NCBI GenBank assembly: GCA_023375785.1
Contig: SZWC01004814.1
Location: 7,427 to 42,694 of the forward strand
DNA length: 35,268 nt
Source of the DNA: Penium margaritaceum
Lineage: Eukaryota > Streptophyta > Zygnematophyceae > Desmidiales > Peniaceae
Reading direction: 5' to 3'
The first letter of the stretch is position 1. Each line of letters begins with the position of its first letter. This document shows positions 1 through 8,999 of the stretch, one piece after another. The notes under the pieces were generated by a model. The model was not told the DNA's origin and searched no databases. It saw only the letters and a list, made by a program, of their open reading frames with translations. A program made the position numbers and the translations under genes.

Positions 1-240
1 CTGTGCAGTGGCGTGACGTACAGACTCGTGTTGTGCAGTGGCGTGACGTACAGACTCGTGCTGTGCAGTGGCGTGAAGTACAGACTCGTGCTGTGCAGTG
101 GCGTGACGTACAGACTCGTGCTGTGCAGTGGCGTGACGTACAGACTCGTGCTGTGCAGTGGCGTGACGTACAGACTTGTGCTGTGCAGTGGCGTGACGTA
201 CAGACTCGTGCTGTGCAGTGGTGTGACGTACAGACTCGTG
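1..240. repeat. 30-bp tandem repeat array (minisatellite), 8 units
   Basis: Eight head-to-tail units of exactly 30 bp, each beginning ctgtgcagtggcgtgacgta, with only scattered single-base changes (for example at 31, 76, 176 and 222). The array begins at base 1, so it is probably cut by the window edge and may be longer. Because 30 is a multiple of three, the array stays open in more than one frame, and two overlapping frames of about 155 codons run through it. Neither resembles a protein and I do not call them genes. The unit breaks down at about 240. Confidence 0.95.
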
Positions 241-1533
241 CCGGGTGGCCAGAGGAGGGGCCGGATGGTGTCAGTGAGGACGGTGGTGGAGCAAATGGTT
301 TGGGTGTGGAGCAGATGGTTTGGCATGGGTTGCTTGAGACGTCAAATCAGGTCGGTTCATGGCGTGGTGGGCCTATACCGCGTCCTGTCTCATTGGTGGA
401 AGTCGGTCTACGTTGTGTTGGGAGGTGCTGTGTTGGTTTGTTTGTGCTGGTCACGGCATGGTGAGGTGGAGTATGGCGTGGCGTGACGCTGCATGCAAGG
501 GTTGGCATGGTGTGCCCTTATGGTAGCAGCTCACACCATGCGCTGCCATCCACAGGGTGACCCTTTGCTTCCACTTGAGCCATTTGTTTGCTGCAACCTG
601 TGTGCATATGCCTGTGTATGTGGTTGTGTTGTTGTTGTTGTTGACTCCACAGCCTCTCCTCCGCATCAAGCCTTGAGTGAAGCTGCCCTCCACAACGCCC
701 CAGTTTTGAAAACCCTGTGGTGGCTGTGACTCCTGAATTCATGCTCAAGTTGGGTTCATGTCCGCCATCTTTCATTTTCTCATATTGCCTCTCCACAAGA
801 CTTTGTTCATAGTCACCTGTTCAAGTCTGCACAAAATGTGTTGCGGCTGGGGAGCAGAAGGTCCGCTGACAGCCGGCTAGTCTTAGTGTGAGGGCTACAG
901 CAGGGTGGCAAAGCAGACACCATCTCATGATGCGCAATTGTATCCCATGAAAAAGGCAAGACACCTTTGGAAAAGGAAACCAGAACGAAAAAGATTTGGC
1001 CAGTAAAGCACAGTGTCGCACATCGCGGTGCAATGTACGGAGTACATCAGTCGCATGTGTCCACCTCCTTCAACCACATGCATGTGGCATGGCAATGGAA
1101 TGACACCATCAGTGGTGTTCAAAGAGTACACTACATGCACACACTGGCGCGCTGGTGCAGTTTTGTACTCCTGAATGGTGGTCTCTGAAAGACGTGAAGG
1201 TGTTTGTATCGACAAAGGAGTGATGGCAGTTGTGACTTGGATAGTTTTCTGATTTGCTTAGGTAAAAGCATGAATCCCTGGTGTGTGGCTTAGAGTGTGC
1301 AATCACACAGAGACAAACATACCGCAACTGCAGCGCACCCCACGAATCAGAGAGGAGGCTGACTTCCAAGCTTTTAGGTGAGTACGGAAACATGAGATGT
1401 GACATAGAGAGCCTGGTGCTGCGCGCAGGTCGACCAGTTTGCACAGCTCGTGCGGATCAACTAGGCCCACGGACAGCGTGCTGGTAGCGGTTTTCACACG
1501 CACTAAGAAAAACCTGGACGGTTCCCGAGGGAT
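241..1533. other. No recognised gene; flank left of element A
   Basis: I find no protein family, RNA gene or LTR here. Reading frames are short (under about 111 codons), overlap on both strands and lack domain motifs. 241-500 is G/T-rich, with loose echoes of the upstream repeat (gtggcgtgac near 478-487). A short GTT run lies at 627-642. The segment abuts the 5' LTR of element A and supplies the left copy of its target duplication. Confidence 0.6.
1529..1533. repeat. Target-site duplication of element A, left copy (gggat)
   Basis: gggat lies directly before the TGTTGG start of the 5' LTR and recurs at 9589-9593 after the 3' LTR, with one extra g at 9588. Five base pairs is the usual duplication length for copia integrases. 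The extra g may be an untrimmed terminal base, or the site may be a 6-bp duplication with one change (agggat against ggggat). Confidence 0.75.
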
Positions 1534-2121
1534 TGTTGGTTATTGTCACAAACACAGGCAAGTGCCCTCTTGTCTCCATTCATGAACACACCTCACCACT
1601 GCAGGTGATTGAACTAGATTAAGGCTCCCTGGTGCAAGACCGTGGTGCAGCATGAGGTGCACAGTGGAGGTGCCCCTTTCAAGCTGCCAAGTGGTGGCTT
1701 CAGCACCAGCCTTGTCACAAGCCTTAGTTTAGTAATAACCTCACGTGCCAAAATGGGGATACAACTTGTAGGATCGCATGCTTGTTAGTTGATTGAATAC
1801 TTGCATGTTCCTAGAGTGGTGAACCGGGTTGCTGATCCCTCGGGACCACACGTCCGGCTTGTGCCGGCGTGCGAGAAACCGCCTGGAGCTCGCTCCCTCC
1901 GGGGTCGGGTTCGATCCCTGGGTGGCGGCCGGGCCCCACGACGAGTGCCTCGCGTGGGTGGCCCGGTCAACTGGCTTTCACCACCTCGCTCACTACTCAC
2001 TCTCGTGAAGCTGTGTCTTAACTACTTCCACGTTTCTTAGTCTTGAGCGTTCCCCGATCCATGGCGTGCTTCATTGCTTGCCACTCACTTGCTTGCTAGC
2101 ATAGTGCTTGTGGCTACCTAC
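1534..2121 (+). repeat. 5' LTR of element A
   Basis: Matches 9000-9587 base for base in length (588 bp, no net indel), with about 22 substitutions. It begins TGTTGG and ends at ...CTAC directly against the primer-binding site, so the 3' end is not the canonical CA. Within it, 1809-1918 carries tRNA-like Pol III box motifs, listed separately. No clear TATA box was identified. Confidence 0.93.
1809..1918 (+). promoter_or_regulatory. tRNA-like A-box/B-box pair inside the LTR (possible SINE-derived segment)
   Basis: tcctagagtgg at 1809-1819 fits most of the Pol III A-box consensus. ggttcgatccc at 1908-1918 fits the B-box consensus, and its surroundings can fold as a T-arm (tcggg / ttcgatc / cctgg). 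The spacing of about 90 bp is longer than in most tRNAs but tolerated in some tRNA-derived SINEs. The 3' LTR keeps both boxes at 9275-9285 and 9374-9384. Transcription from it is inference; a chance match is possible. Confidence 0.35.
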
Positions 2122-2133
2122 TGGTATCAGAGC
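2122..2133 (+). promoter_or_regulatory. Primer-binding site (initiator-Met tRNA type)
   Basis: TGGTATCAGAGC immediately follows the 5' LTR. It is the classic plant copia PBS, complementary to the 3' end of initiator methionine tRNA, and would prime minus-strand DNA synthesis. Confidence 0.92.
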
Positions 2134-2189
2134 AGGAGGGCTGCCCCTCCCGCCACGACGTCCGGGGACCTCATGAGACTCACGCGTGC

Positions 2190-2888
2190 CACTGCTAAGC
2201 GACGGGTGATCCCGCACAAGCCGCAGTACGAGGCCGTGGTGGCCTAAGTAGCAGCAGCAGCAACCATTCTGTGCAGCCGCTAGCATCGCACTCGTGAACC
2301 TTAGCACGAGACCGTGGCAGCTTAGACAGCAGCAGCAGCCGCCATTCTGTGCAGCCGCTAGCATCGAGCGACGGGTGATCCCGCACAAGCCACAGCTCGA
2401 GGCCGTGGCGTCCTAAGCAGCAGCAACAGCAGACATTCTGTGCAGCCGCTAGCATCGAGCGACAGGTGATCCCGCACAAGCCACAGCACGAGGCCGTGAC
2501 GGCCTAAGCAGCAGCAGCAGCAGCCATTCTGTGCAGCTGCTAGCATCGCACTCGTGAACCTTAGCACGAGACCTTGGCAGCTTAGGCAGCAGCAGCAGCC
2601 GCCATTCTGTGCAGCCGCTAGCATCGAGCGACGGGTGATCCCGCACAAGCCACAGCACGAGGCCGTGGCGGCCTAAGCAGCAGCAGCAGCCATTCTCTGC
2701 AGCCGCTAGCATCGCACTCGTGAACCCTAGCACGAGACCATGGCAGCTTAGGCAACAGCAGCAGCCGCCATTCTGTGTAGCCGCTAGCATCGACCTGTGA
2801 ACCTCCTTCGAGTCACAGCTGAGCCGCGGGTGATCCCGTGCAAGCCACAGCACGAGATCGTGGCAGCCTAGGCAGCAGCAGCAGCCGC
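2190..2888 (+). repeat. Leader tandem repeats of two alternating unit types
   Basis: Units of about 80-90 bp alternate irregularly. One type begins near gcgacgggtgatcccgcac (about 2198, 2368, 2458, 2627; diverged at 2825). The other begins near cactcgtgaaccttagcac (2289, 2548, 2714). Both end in a CAG/GCA run followed by cattctgtgcagccgctagc. Each unit carries in-frame stops. The array lies between the PBS and ORF1, suggesting expansion inside the 5' untranslated region or across the first part of ORF1. The n at 2889 marks a probable assembly break at the end of the array, so copy number is uncertain. Confidence 0.85.
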
Positions 2889-2889
2889 N

Positions 2890-3852
2890 CCAGCATTCAG
2901 AACGCTGGCGTCTCCGCCTGAGATCGAGCCCGCCCCTCCGTCATCCACGGCAGCTCGGGACCGTGCACGCACTGACGAGGAACTCGCGTACTACGAGGAG
3001 CGGGCGGAGAGAGAAGTGTGGTCGAGGGTGCGTCGCAGCAGTTCGGGGTATCACCCCGGTGAAGACTACGATCCCGCTGATCACTACGCATGGGCGGACG
3101 CAAAGGACTACGCGACTCATTGCCAGTCGGCCGACGACGATTCCCCAACGTCGCTGGACCAACCGGCAACTGCACCACAACGGGACCACTGACCTCCTCA
3201 CTATCTGGTAAGCACGCCCATTGCCCATAGGACGCGCCAGCAACACCGCCGTGCTGTTCCTCGTGGTGCAGCTCCACCTTCTGCAGCAGCAGCGTCAGAA
3301 GCCTCCGCCCCGCGTTGTGCCGCATCTCCAGTCGCAACAGCTGCAGAGCCCATCTCGTCTCCTGATATTCTTTCAGCACTACAGGCTACCCTTGCATCTA
3401 GCGCTGCCGTTGCCTCTACCTTTGCAACCACTGCACGTGCAACACGTGAGCCAGCCAGCAGTGCTGCTGGTCGAGCCATTGACACGTACACTGCAGCGGT
3501 TGACCAGGGACCTTTGGCAGCAGCTACTGTCAACGTAGCTACTCAGATTGCTGCAGCAGCAAACGCAGTTGCATCCGCCGCAGCCGCAGCAGCCACAACA
3601 ATCTCAAGTGTAGTTGACTCCGCCAACGCCTCCACAACACAGGCAGCCTCTCTACCCTCCTCATCACCGTCAGTCACTCGGCACATACAACTGTTGGTCT
3701 TGACCGCTACAGTCATCTCCACTCTGTCAGGTGCAGCCCTGACAGGCGTAGCCTGCTTCCTTGTCACCACATCAGCTTTTGTCGTAGTCTTCGCCTCCTC
3801 AGTTGCTGCGGCACTACCACCACTGTTCTCTCTGCACCACCGTGCGTGGTGA
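2890..3852 (+). pseudogene. ORF1: extra reading frame upstream of gag, hydrophobic C-terminus; function unknown
   Basis: The frame is open from the gap at 2889 to TGA 3850-3852 except for one TGA at 3190-3192, which a single C-to-T change from CGA would explain. About 320 codons are visible. The first 100 are acidic and rich in Tyr, Asp, Glu and Arg. Codons 130-260 are Ala/Ser/Thr-rich. Codons about 268-312 (3691-3828) form a strongly hydrophobic stretch, plausibly one or two membrane segments. No Met is visible before the gap. An ATG at 2173 in the same nominal frame, upstream of the repeats, may be the original start, but the gap makes that uncertain. The Ala-rich part loosely resembles the N-terminal part of this element's gag (both have an LQxTL motif followed by Ala/Ser repeats), so it could be a diverged gag duplication. 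Copia elements normally have no ORF before gag. I recognise no family. Confidence 0.5.
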
Positions 3853-3957
3853 GCTTGGCCTCTCTTGTTCTCCCGCTCTCTCTGCCTTTCCTGTATTGGC
3901 GTGTTCGTGCGTTCAGGTTGTTGCCTTGCAGCGCACTTCCAACACCGATATCTTACA

Positions 3958-4010
3958 TTCCCACGCCCACTGGGGCAAGGAAAACTCTGCCGAAATCTTC
4001 TCGGCAGAGT
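3958..4010 (+). promoter_or_regulatory. Conserved leader box and stem-loop upstream of gag
   Basis: TTCCCACGCCCACTGGGGC (3958-3976) is identical to a box in the leader of element F. A few bases later, 3984-3993 and 4001-4010 form a perfect 10-bp stem around a 7-nt loop. The ATG of gag is 16 nt beyond the stem. F has the same box followed by a 13-bp stem with the same CTGCCGA core. Position and conservation suggest an RNA signal (packaging, dimerisation or initiation); the function is inference. Confidence 0.6.
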
Positions 4011-4025
4011 CACGCCACTGGCACA

Positions 4026-5321
4026 ATGCCAGTTGACGATGACCAATACACAGCACTGCAAGCTGAGCTTCAGCGTGAGCGCACTGCATTGCAGGCAGCT
4101 CTCAGTGCTCAGCGCGCTGCTGAGGAAAAATTGCGGGCTGAGCAGGCTGACCAAGAGACATTCGCCGATCACTTTGCTGACTTGGTTCTGAATCATCTGC
4201 AGCCCACATTGCGTAGCACTCAGTCCGCTAGCATTGCTGCAGCATTCTCCACCTCTCCCGCTTTCGCTTCCACTACCGCTGGCACATCTTCCTCTGACCC
4301 ACTTGCAGTCGCCGCAGCCGCTGGCGCTGCTGCAACCAAAGCCCTTGCTCCATCAGTGCAACGCAAGCCTGACTTTGATTCCACTCCACCCCATTTCACT
4401 TCCACTCTTACTTTTCACTCTTGGGAGGTTCGTTTCAGTGCCTGGGCACAAGGGGAACAACTCTGGGAATACTACCATGCATCAAATCCCTCAGCTGTTC
4501 CACCTTTTGTGCCAGTCGATTCTGAGTCGGCACGAGCGGTCCGTGCCCTCATTCGCGTCGGACCAGACGATCTCATTGATGAGATCGGATCCTACAATGC
4601 TGACACTGCATGCCGCACCCCCGCTAACCCGGTTGGGGCTTATGCCCTGATCAAGCGGCGCACGATAGTCACTGGACATGCAGCACAGAACGTCCTCACC
4701 GTCCAGTTCAACACGCTCTCCATGCGTGCTGACGAGACTGCTGACGCGTATTGGGCTCGCAGTCTGCGACTGCTGCGTGACCTCGGCAAGGCTGCCCCAG
4801 GCCAACTCCCTGCTGTTCTCTCCATCGTCAACGGCCTCATCCCTGAGCTCAGCGACATATTTCGCAAAGTGAAAGCTACAAAGCTGGAGCGTCTGGCGAC
4901 AATTCCTGTTCCCGCCGACACACCCCCTAGAATTGGGACCTTATGGGAGTTCACCTCCCAGCGTCTTATGGACTGGTGGAGCTCCTCGCAGAACAAACGC
5001 ATTCATCGCGCAGCCGTTGCAGCAGCAGCCACCGCACTTCCTTCCTCCTGCACCTCCTCAGCCTCCAGCTCGTCCTCCATCTCCACCTGTGTCACTACTG
5101 CCACCTCTCTTGCTTCCCAAGGAGGGTGGCGTGGTGGAGGGGGTGGCAAAGGTAAAGGCCGAGGGGGTGGCTCTGGCGGTGGCGGGCAGGGGAAGAGTGG
5201 CAAAGGTCGCAGTTCTGATAGCTCCGCATCCCCCTCTTCCTCCTCCAGCACTGTTACTTGCTGGAACTGCGGCGCCGCTGGTCATGCGGCGCCCAAGTGC
5301 CCTGCACCACCAGATGATTAA
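4026..5321 (+). CDS. gag: Gag (capsid/nucleocapsid) of element A
   Basis: Structural protein that would form the cytoplasmic particle and bind element RNA. The start is placed at ATG 4026, directly after the leader stem-loop; the frame is also open upstream to about 3846. Residues about 10-45 look like a coiled coil (Leu, Glu, Arg, Gln heptads). Residues 65-105 are Ala/Ser/Thr-rich. The middle third is the capsid-like UBN2-type region (near FHSWEVRFSAWAQG). The tail is Gly/Lys/Arg/Ser-rich and ends in a CCHC zinc knuckle, C-x2-C-x4-H-x4-C, at about 5261-5302. TAA 5319-5321 follows, but the same frame runs on as a plausible gag-pol linker, so the stop is probably a CAA-to-TAA mutation in what was one gag-pol frame. 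About 431 residues, of the usual order for copia gag. Confidence 0.8.
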   Translation: MPVDDDQYTALQAELQRERTALQAALSAQRAAEEKLRAEQADQETFADHFADLVLNHLQPTLRSTQSASIAAAFSTSPAFASTTAGTSSSDPLAVAAAAGAAATKALAPSVQRKPDFDSTPPHFTSTLTFHSWEVRFSAWAQGEQLWEYYHASNPSAVPPFVPVDSESARAVRALIRVGPDDLIDEIGSYNADTACRTPANPVGAYALIKRRTIVTGHAAQNVLTVQFNTLSMRADETADAYWARSLRLLRDLGKAAPGQLPAVLSIVNGLIPELSDIFRKVKATKLERLATIPVPADTPPRIGTLWEFTSQRLMDWWSSSQNKRIHRAAVAAAATALPSSCTSSASSSSSISTCVTTATSLASQGGWRGGGGGKGKGRGGGSGGGGQGKSGKGRSSDSSASPSSSSSTVTCWNCGAAGHAAPKCPAPPDD

Positions 5322-6300
5322 CGCCTGGCCTCCGCCATGCGTGCTCACTGGGCACGCTCTTCAGGGTCTGGTGGCGGCTCTGCCCGCTCCTCCACCTCCG
5401 CGGGGTCCAGTCGTGGCTCGGCACACGCTTCTTCTCCATTTTCTACAGCTGCTGCCTACAGCACTGCCCTCTCTTCACCTTCTCCATCCACACCCTGGGG
5501 TTGGCCCCCGGGGTTTGGCGGCCCTGTCTACTTCGGGCCTCCCTCTGTATTCTACTCACCTCCAACATGGGCTTCCTCCACCCCTGGTCCCCAGCTACCC
5601 TCCTCTACCGCACTCATCACCGGACCACCTGAGGACGACCGCCAGCTGGACTCTGCGCTCTCTCACGCAGTTCACCAGCGTCATCTCCGTGATCAGGGAG
5701 GTGAGAGTGTACGTTCGGTTGAGGAAGGCCTTGCGTGTGCTATTGACTCGTCTCTTCGTGGACCCCCCCGGTCATGTTCAGGGGTGTCCCTCAGTTGACG
5801 TCCCATGGATTGAGGAGTGGCAGTCGTACAGTCTCTGTCGTTGCCTTGCCGCTTGTGGTCAGCGCCTCTTTCCTCGTTCTGCCATTGTCGCTGTGAGTCG
5901 TGATCCTACGTCTGTCTGTGTGACGGGTGACTTCTGGATTCTTGATTCAGGGGCCACCCACCAGATGACTTCCTGTCGTTCAGCGTTTGTGTCGCTGGGT
6001 CCTGTTGGCTCTATTCGCTTTGTACGCACTGGTTCTGGCCACCTTCTCCCTGTCCAGCGTGTCGGTGTCGTCCGTTTCGTTGGCCCTAGGGGGGAGCTCT
6101 TCCTCCCTGACGTTCTTTATGTGCCCACTCTTGAGCTCTGTCTGCTGTCTGTTACAACACTCGACGACCAGGGCATGGACTTCTCATCCAATCGAGGTAT
6201 TGCCTCTGTTATGCATCGCACTACTGGTCGTGTCTTACTACGTGGCACTCGCTGTGACCGCTTGTTCCGCGTGCCCTCGTTTGCACCCCATCCCTCCACG
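5322..6300 (+). pseudogene. pol: Linker and aspartic protease of element A
   Basis: Region between the gag knuckle and the integrase. 5322-5765 continues the gag frame as a Pro/Ser/Gly-rich linker. Near the C7 run at 5764-5770 the sensible reading moves to the next frame, so a homopolymer indel is likely. The protease begins near 5932 with the copia active-site motif DSGATHQM, where D is the catalytic aspartate, followed by hydrophobic strands ending LFLPDVLYVPTL...LLSV (about 6091-6150), typical of copia proteases. It would release the particle proteins from the polyprotein. The motif itself is intact, but the upstream stop and frameshift mean it would not be made as a normal fusion. Confidence 0.75.
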
Positions 6301-7518
6301 ACTGCTCTTGTTCATGTGGCTCGTTCCCTCACTCGTGGACATGCGCAATTGCTCCATCGTCGTTTGTGTCACATTCACACTGGCGCCATTGACAGTCTGC
6401 TTTGGGACATGCCTGCGAATGGCCTTGATGCCGACACGTTCTCTGCACCCTGTCCCACTGACTGTCTCGACTGTGCTCAAGGCAGAATGCACCGCTCCCC
6501 ATTTTCCACGTCTGAGTCTCGCACGTCTCACCCACTTGACCTCCTGCACGCTGACGTCATGGGACCTCTTGCCCATGACGCCCTTGGGGGTGTCGGTCGT
6601 TATGTCCTCTGTCTCACAGACGATGTTTCTCGCATGCGCTGGGTTTTTGCCCTTCGGTAAAAGAGTGACGTTTGTCCCGCACTTGAGTCTTGGCTACCAC
6701 AAGCTCAGCTGGCCTCTGGTCGCCGGCTCAAAGTCTTTCGCTGTGACCGTGGTGGCGAGTTCATGGGTCCCACCGCTTGCTTTCTCACCTCTCGTGGGGT
6801 GTGTATGGAGCCCTCGGCCCCCTACACACCACAGCAGAATGGTGTCTCTGAACACTGGAACCGTACCCTCGCTGATGGTGTTCGTACTGTCCTCAGCGAG
6901 TCCTCCCTCTCTCCTCTCTTCTCCTTCGAGGCCATGTGCTACATGACCTGGGTGTGGAACCGTGTCCCACACGGCCCCCTTCCTCGTCACGTCACCCACT
7001 TTCAGCACTGGTACAATCGCCGTGCTGACCTCCGTCTGGCTCGTGTCTGGGGCTGTGTGGCTGCTATCTGGTTGCCAGAGGACTTTCGTGATGGCAAACT
7101 GAGTCCTCGTGCTCGCCTCTGCACGTTTCTTGGTGTCTCTGCCATGTCTAAGGCGTGGCGCTTCTGGGACCCCGACCGTTCCCGCGTCATCGAGTCGCGT
7201 GACGCCCTCTTCTTTGAGGATGTCTTCCCCCGTGACTTGTCCCATGTCCCTCCTCCGTCTTCTCTCTCCTCGCTTTGTCGGCTTGGGGGGGGTGGGTCTG
7301 TTCCAGCCTCCGATGTCCGTGCGTCCACGTCTCCCTCTCACACAGCATCCCCTGTTGTCACTCACACGGACAGTGACGAGGACTCAGTCTCCTCTGAGTC
7401 GGGGGCCTCAGTGCCCTCCCCGGAGTCCGGGCCACCCCTGTCCTCGGCAGGCAGCCCTGTATCTTCGCCGTCTACCACCATTCCCGAGTCCTCACACTCG
7501 GCGCCCACTCCCGCATAG
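6301..7518 (+). pseudogene. pol: Integrase of element A (GAG-pre-integrase, DDE core, C-terminal domain)
   Basis: Catalyses joining of the cDNA to host DNA. The zinc-binding pre-integrase domain is visible as LLHRRLCHIH ... CLDC (about 6345-6480). The DDE core shows the first Asp in LLHADVMGP (about 6541), the second in CDRGGEF (about 6742) and the Glu in NGVSEHWNRT (about 6840). Near 7110-7220 the copia-type C-terminal segment is readable (LCTFLGVSAMSKAWRFWDP...ESRDALFFED). An in-frame TAA at 6658-6660 splits the core, and the frame resumes at once. A further TAG at 7516-7518 lies in the Ser/Pro-rich linker to RT. Both are explicable by C-to-T changes. All three catalytic residues survive. 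Confidence 0.82.
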
Positions 7519-8351
7519 TCCACTGCCCACTCTACTCCCACCCCATCTCCTGGCGCTGCAGTTCCTCCGGTGCTTGACACCACCGCAGGCGACGCGCCTC
7601 AGGCTCGGCTCCCCTGTCCAGAGCCTTTTACCACGGCTCGAGCACTTTTGAGTCTCGTCGCCCAGCACGACTCGAAACTGGTGCAGATGGACGTCAACAA
7701 CGCCTTCTTGCACGGGAAGCTCGATGAAGAGATCTACATGATACAGCCCCCGGGCTTCACCAATGGCACGAGCAAGGTCTGGCGACTGCGCAAAGCCCTC
7801 TATGGGCTCAAGCAGTCGCCGCGGTGTTGGATCATGGAGATCTCCTCGAATCTCGAACGGGGAGGTTACCGTCGGAGCACTGTTGATCTAGCGCTCTTCT
7901 TGAGCGCCCCCTCACAGTCGTTTGTGGCGGTGTTGGTGTACGTTGATGACCTGCTCATTGCCTCACCCAGGCCGGCAGCTGTCCAGTCAGTGAAAGACTT
8001 GCTGCAGTCTGCATACAAGATGAAGGATCTAGGTCCTGCACGGGTGCTTTGGGGATGGAACTTGAGCGTGATTGTCAGCGTCGTACCCTGCATGTGCACC
8101 AGGCTATGTATATACGCACACTGGGGGAGCGTTTTGCTCCTTTGCTCGCAGACATCCACACCGCGTCCACACCGATGACTCCAGCAGGTCAACGTCTGCT
8201 GAAGTCACTGGACTCAGCACAGCTGGGGGAGCCTGTCGACGTCACCGATTACCTCAGTGTTGTTGGCTCCCTCATGTATCTCACCACCACCACTAGGGCA
8301 GACGTGGCCTTCGCGGTCAATTTCCTTGCCCAGTTCTCCCAGCAGCCTTGA
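7519..8351 (+). pseudogene. pol: Reverse transcriptase of element A, N-terminal part deleted
   Basis: Copies element RNA to cDNA in the particle. The recognisable part starts at about 7627 with FTTARALLSLVAQHD, then QMDVNNAFLHG (first catalytic Asp), LRKALYGLKQSPRCW and YVDD at 7939-7950 (catalytic pair). The usual first 100 or more residues, including the WVFKxK...RLVAKGF block, are absent: only about 110 bases separate the linker stop from FTTAR, so there is an internal deletion. Near 8045-8052 the reading changes frame (net +2 or -1), after which RT continues as VVGSLMYLTTTTRADVAFAVN (about 8257-8320). TGA 8349-8351 interrupts the frame (CGA to TGA would explain it). Confidence 0.82.
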
Positions 8352-8924
8352 CAGAAGCATCTCGAGGCCGCACTGCGCGTCGTCCGCTACGCGTTGTCCA
8401 CTGCATGCGTAGGACTCTGCTACCGTGCTCAGCCCTCGGTAGTCGTTGATGGCTACACAGACAGCGACTGGGCACATGACACAAATGCTCGCAGCCGCAC
8501 TGGTTACATCTTCCTCGTCGGAGGGACTACTGTCTCCTGGAAGAGTGGAAAACAGGGTTGTGTTGCCAGGAGCTCCAGTGAAGCAGAGTATGTGGCACTT
8601 GGTGCAGGTACGTGTGAGAGTGTTTGGCTGTCCCGCCTGTTGCAACAATTGCGTGTCCCCATTCATTGCATCACCCTACGCTGTGACAACCAGAGTGCGA
8701 AGGCGATTGCTGAGCACGATGGCATGCATCACTCTCGCACTAAGCACATTAACATTGAGCATCATTTTGTACGCGAGCGCATTGCCGCTGGGGAAGTTCA
8801 GGTTGTCTGGGTTGACACTCGTCAACGGCGTGCAGACTTTCTCACCAAAGCACTCAGCAGTGGAATGTTCAAGGCGGTTGTGCATGGTGTTGGCTTGCTG
8901 CGCTCTCGTGATGCCGCCGGTTGA
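8352..8924 (+). pseudogene. pol: RNase H of element A
   Basis: Degrades the RNA strand of the RNA-DNA hybrid. It lies in the same frame as the end of RT after TGA 8349. The copia RNase H landmarks are all readable: DGYTDSDWAHD (first Asp, about 8449), SSSEAEYVALG (Glu, about 8572), LRCDNQSAKAIAEHD (Asp, about 8680), the H-SRTKHINIEHHFVRE block (about 8731) and ADFLTKALS near the end. The domain ends at TGA 8922-8924, about 66 bases before the polypurine tract, a normal layout. The domain itself looks intact; only its connection to RT is broken. Confidence 0.88.
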
Positions 8925-8990
8925 TGTGAATCCTGTGATGCTCTCCTCGTCCTATGTTCTGTGTGTGTGAGGCCTGTTCGTCTGTGGGTC

Positions 8991-8999
8991 ATGGGGGAG
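8991..8999 (+). promoter_or_regulatory. Polypurine tract of element A
   Basis: atgggggag abuts the TGTTGG start of the 3' LTR. It would prime plus-strand DNA synthesis. B1 (ggggag) and E (aagggggaga) have equivalent tracts. Confidence 0.85.

Noticed and set aside
1..240. CRISPR-like direct repeats
   Set aside because: The units abut without spacers, and the surroundings are eukaryotic retrotransposons.
3..486. Two overlapping long frames of about 155 codons as genes
   Set aside because: They exist only because the 30-bp repeat is a multiple of three; no domain, and the downstream part is unrelated sequence.
2071..2853. Minus-strand frames with Cys/Leu-rich repeats
   Set aside because: They are the antisense of the CAG-rich leader repeats of element A and have no family resemblance.
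3206..3930. Intron from a donor-like ctggtaagc (3203-3211) to an acceptor-like ttgcag (about 3925) joining ORF1 to gag
   Set aside because: Splice-like strings are common by chance and there is no transcript evidence, so it was not annotated.
4933..5765. Early part of the long pol-frame ORF overlapping gag, suggesting programmed +1 frameshifting as in Ty1
   Set aside because: The gag frame itself continues as a sensible linker to about 5765, so a stop mutation plus a C-run indel explains the layout better.
5987..6946. 319-codon hydrophobic plus-strand frame, resembling a membrane protein
   Set aside because: It overlaps the protease/integrase of element A in another frame; the pol frame has the conserved motifs, and the hydrophobicity comes from the T-rich third positions.
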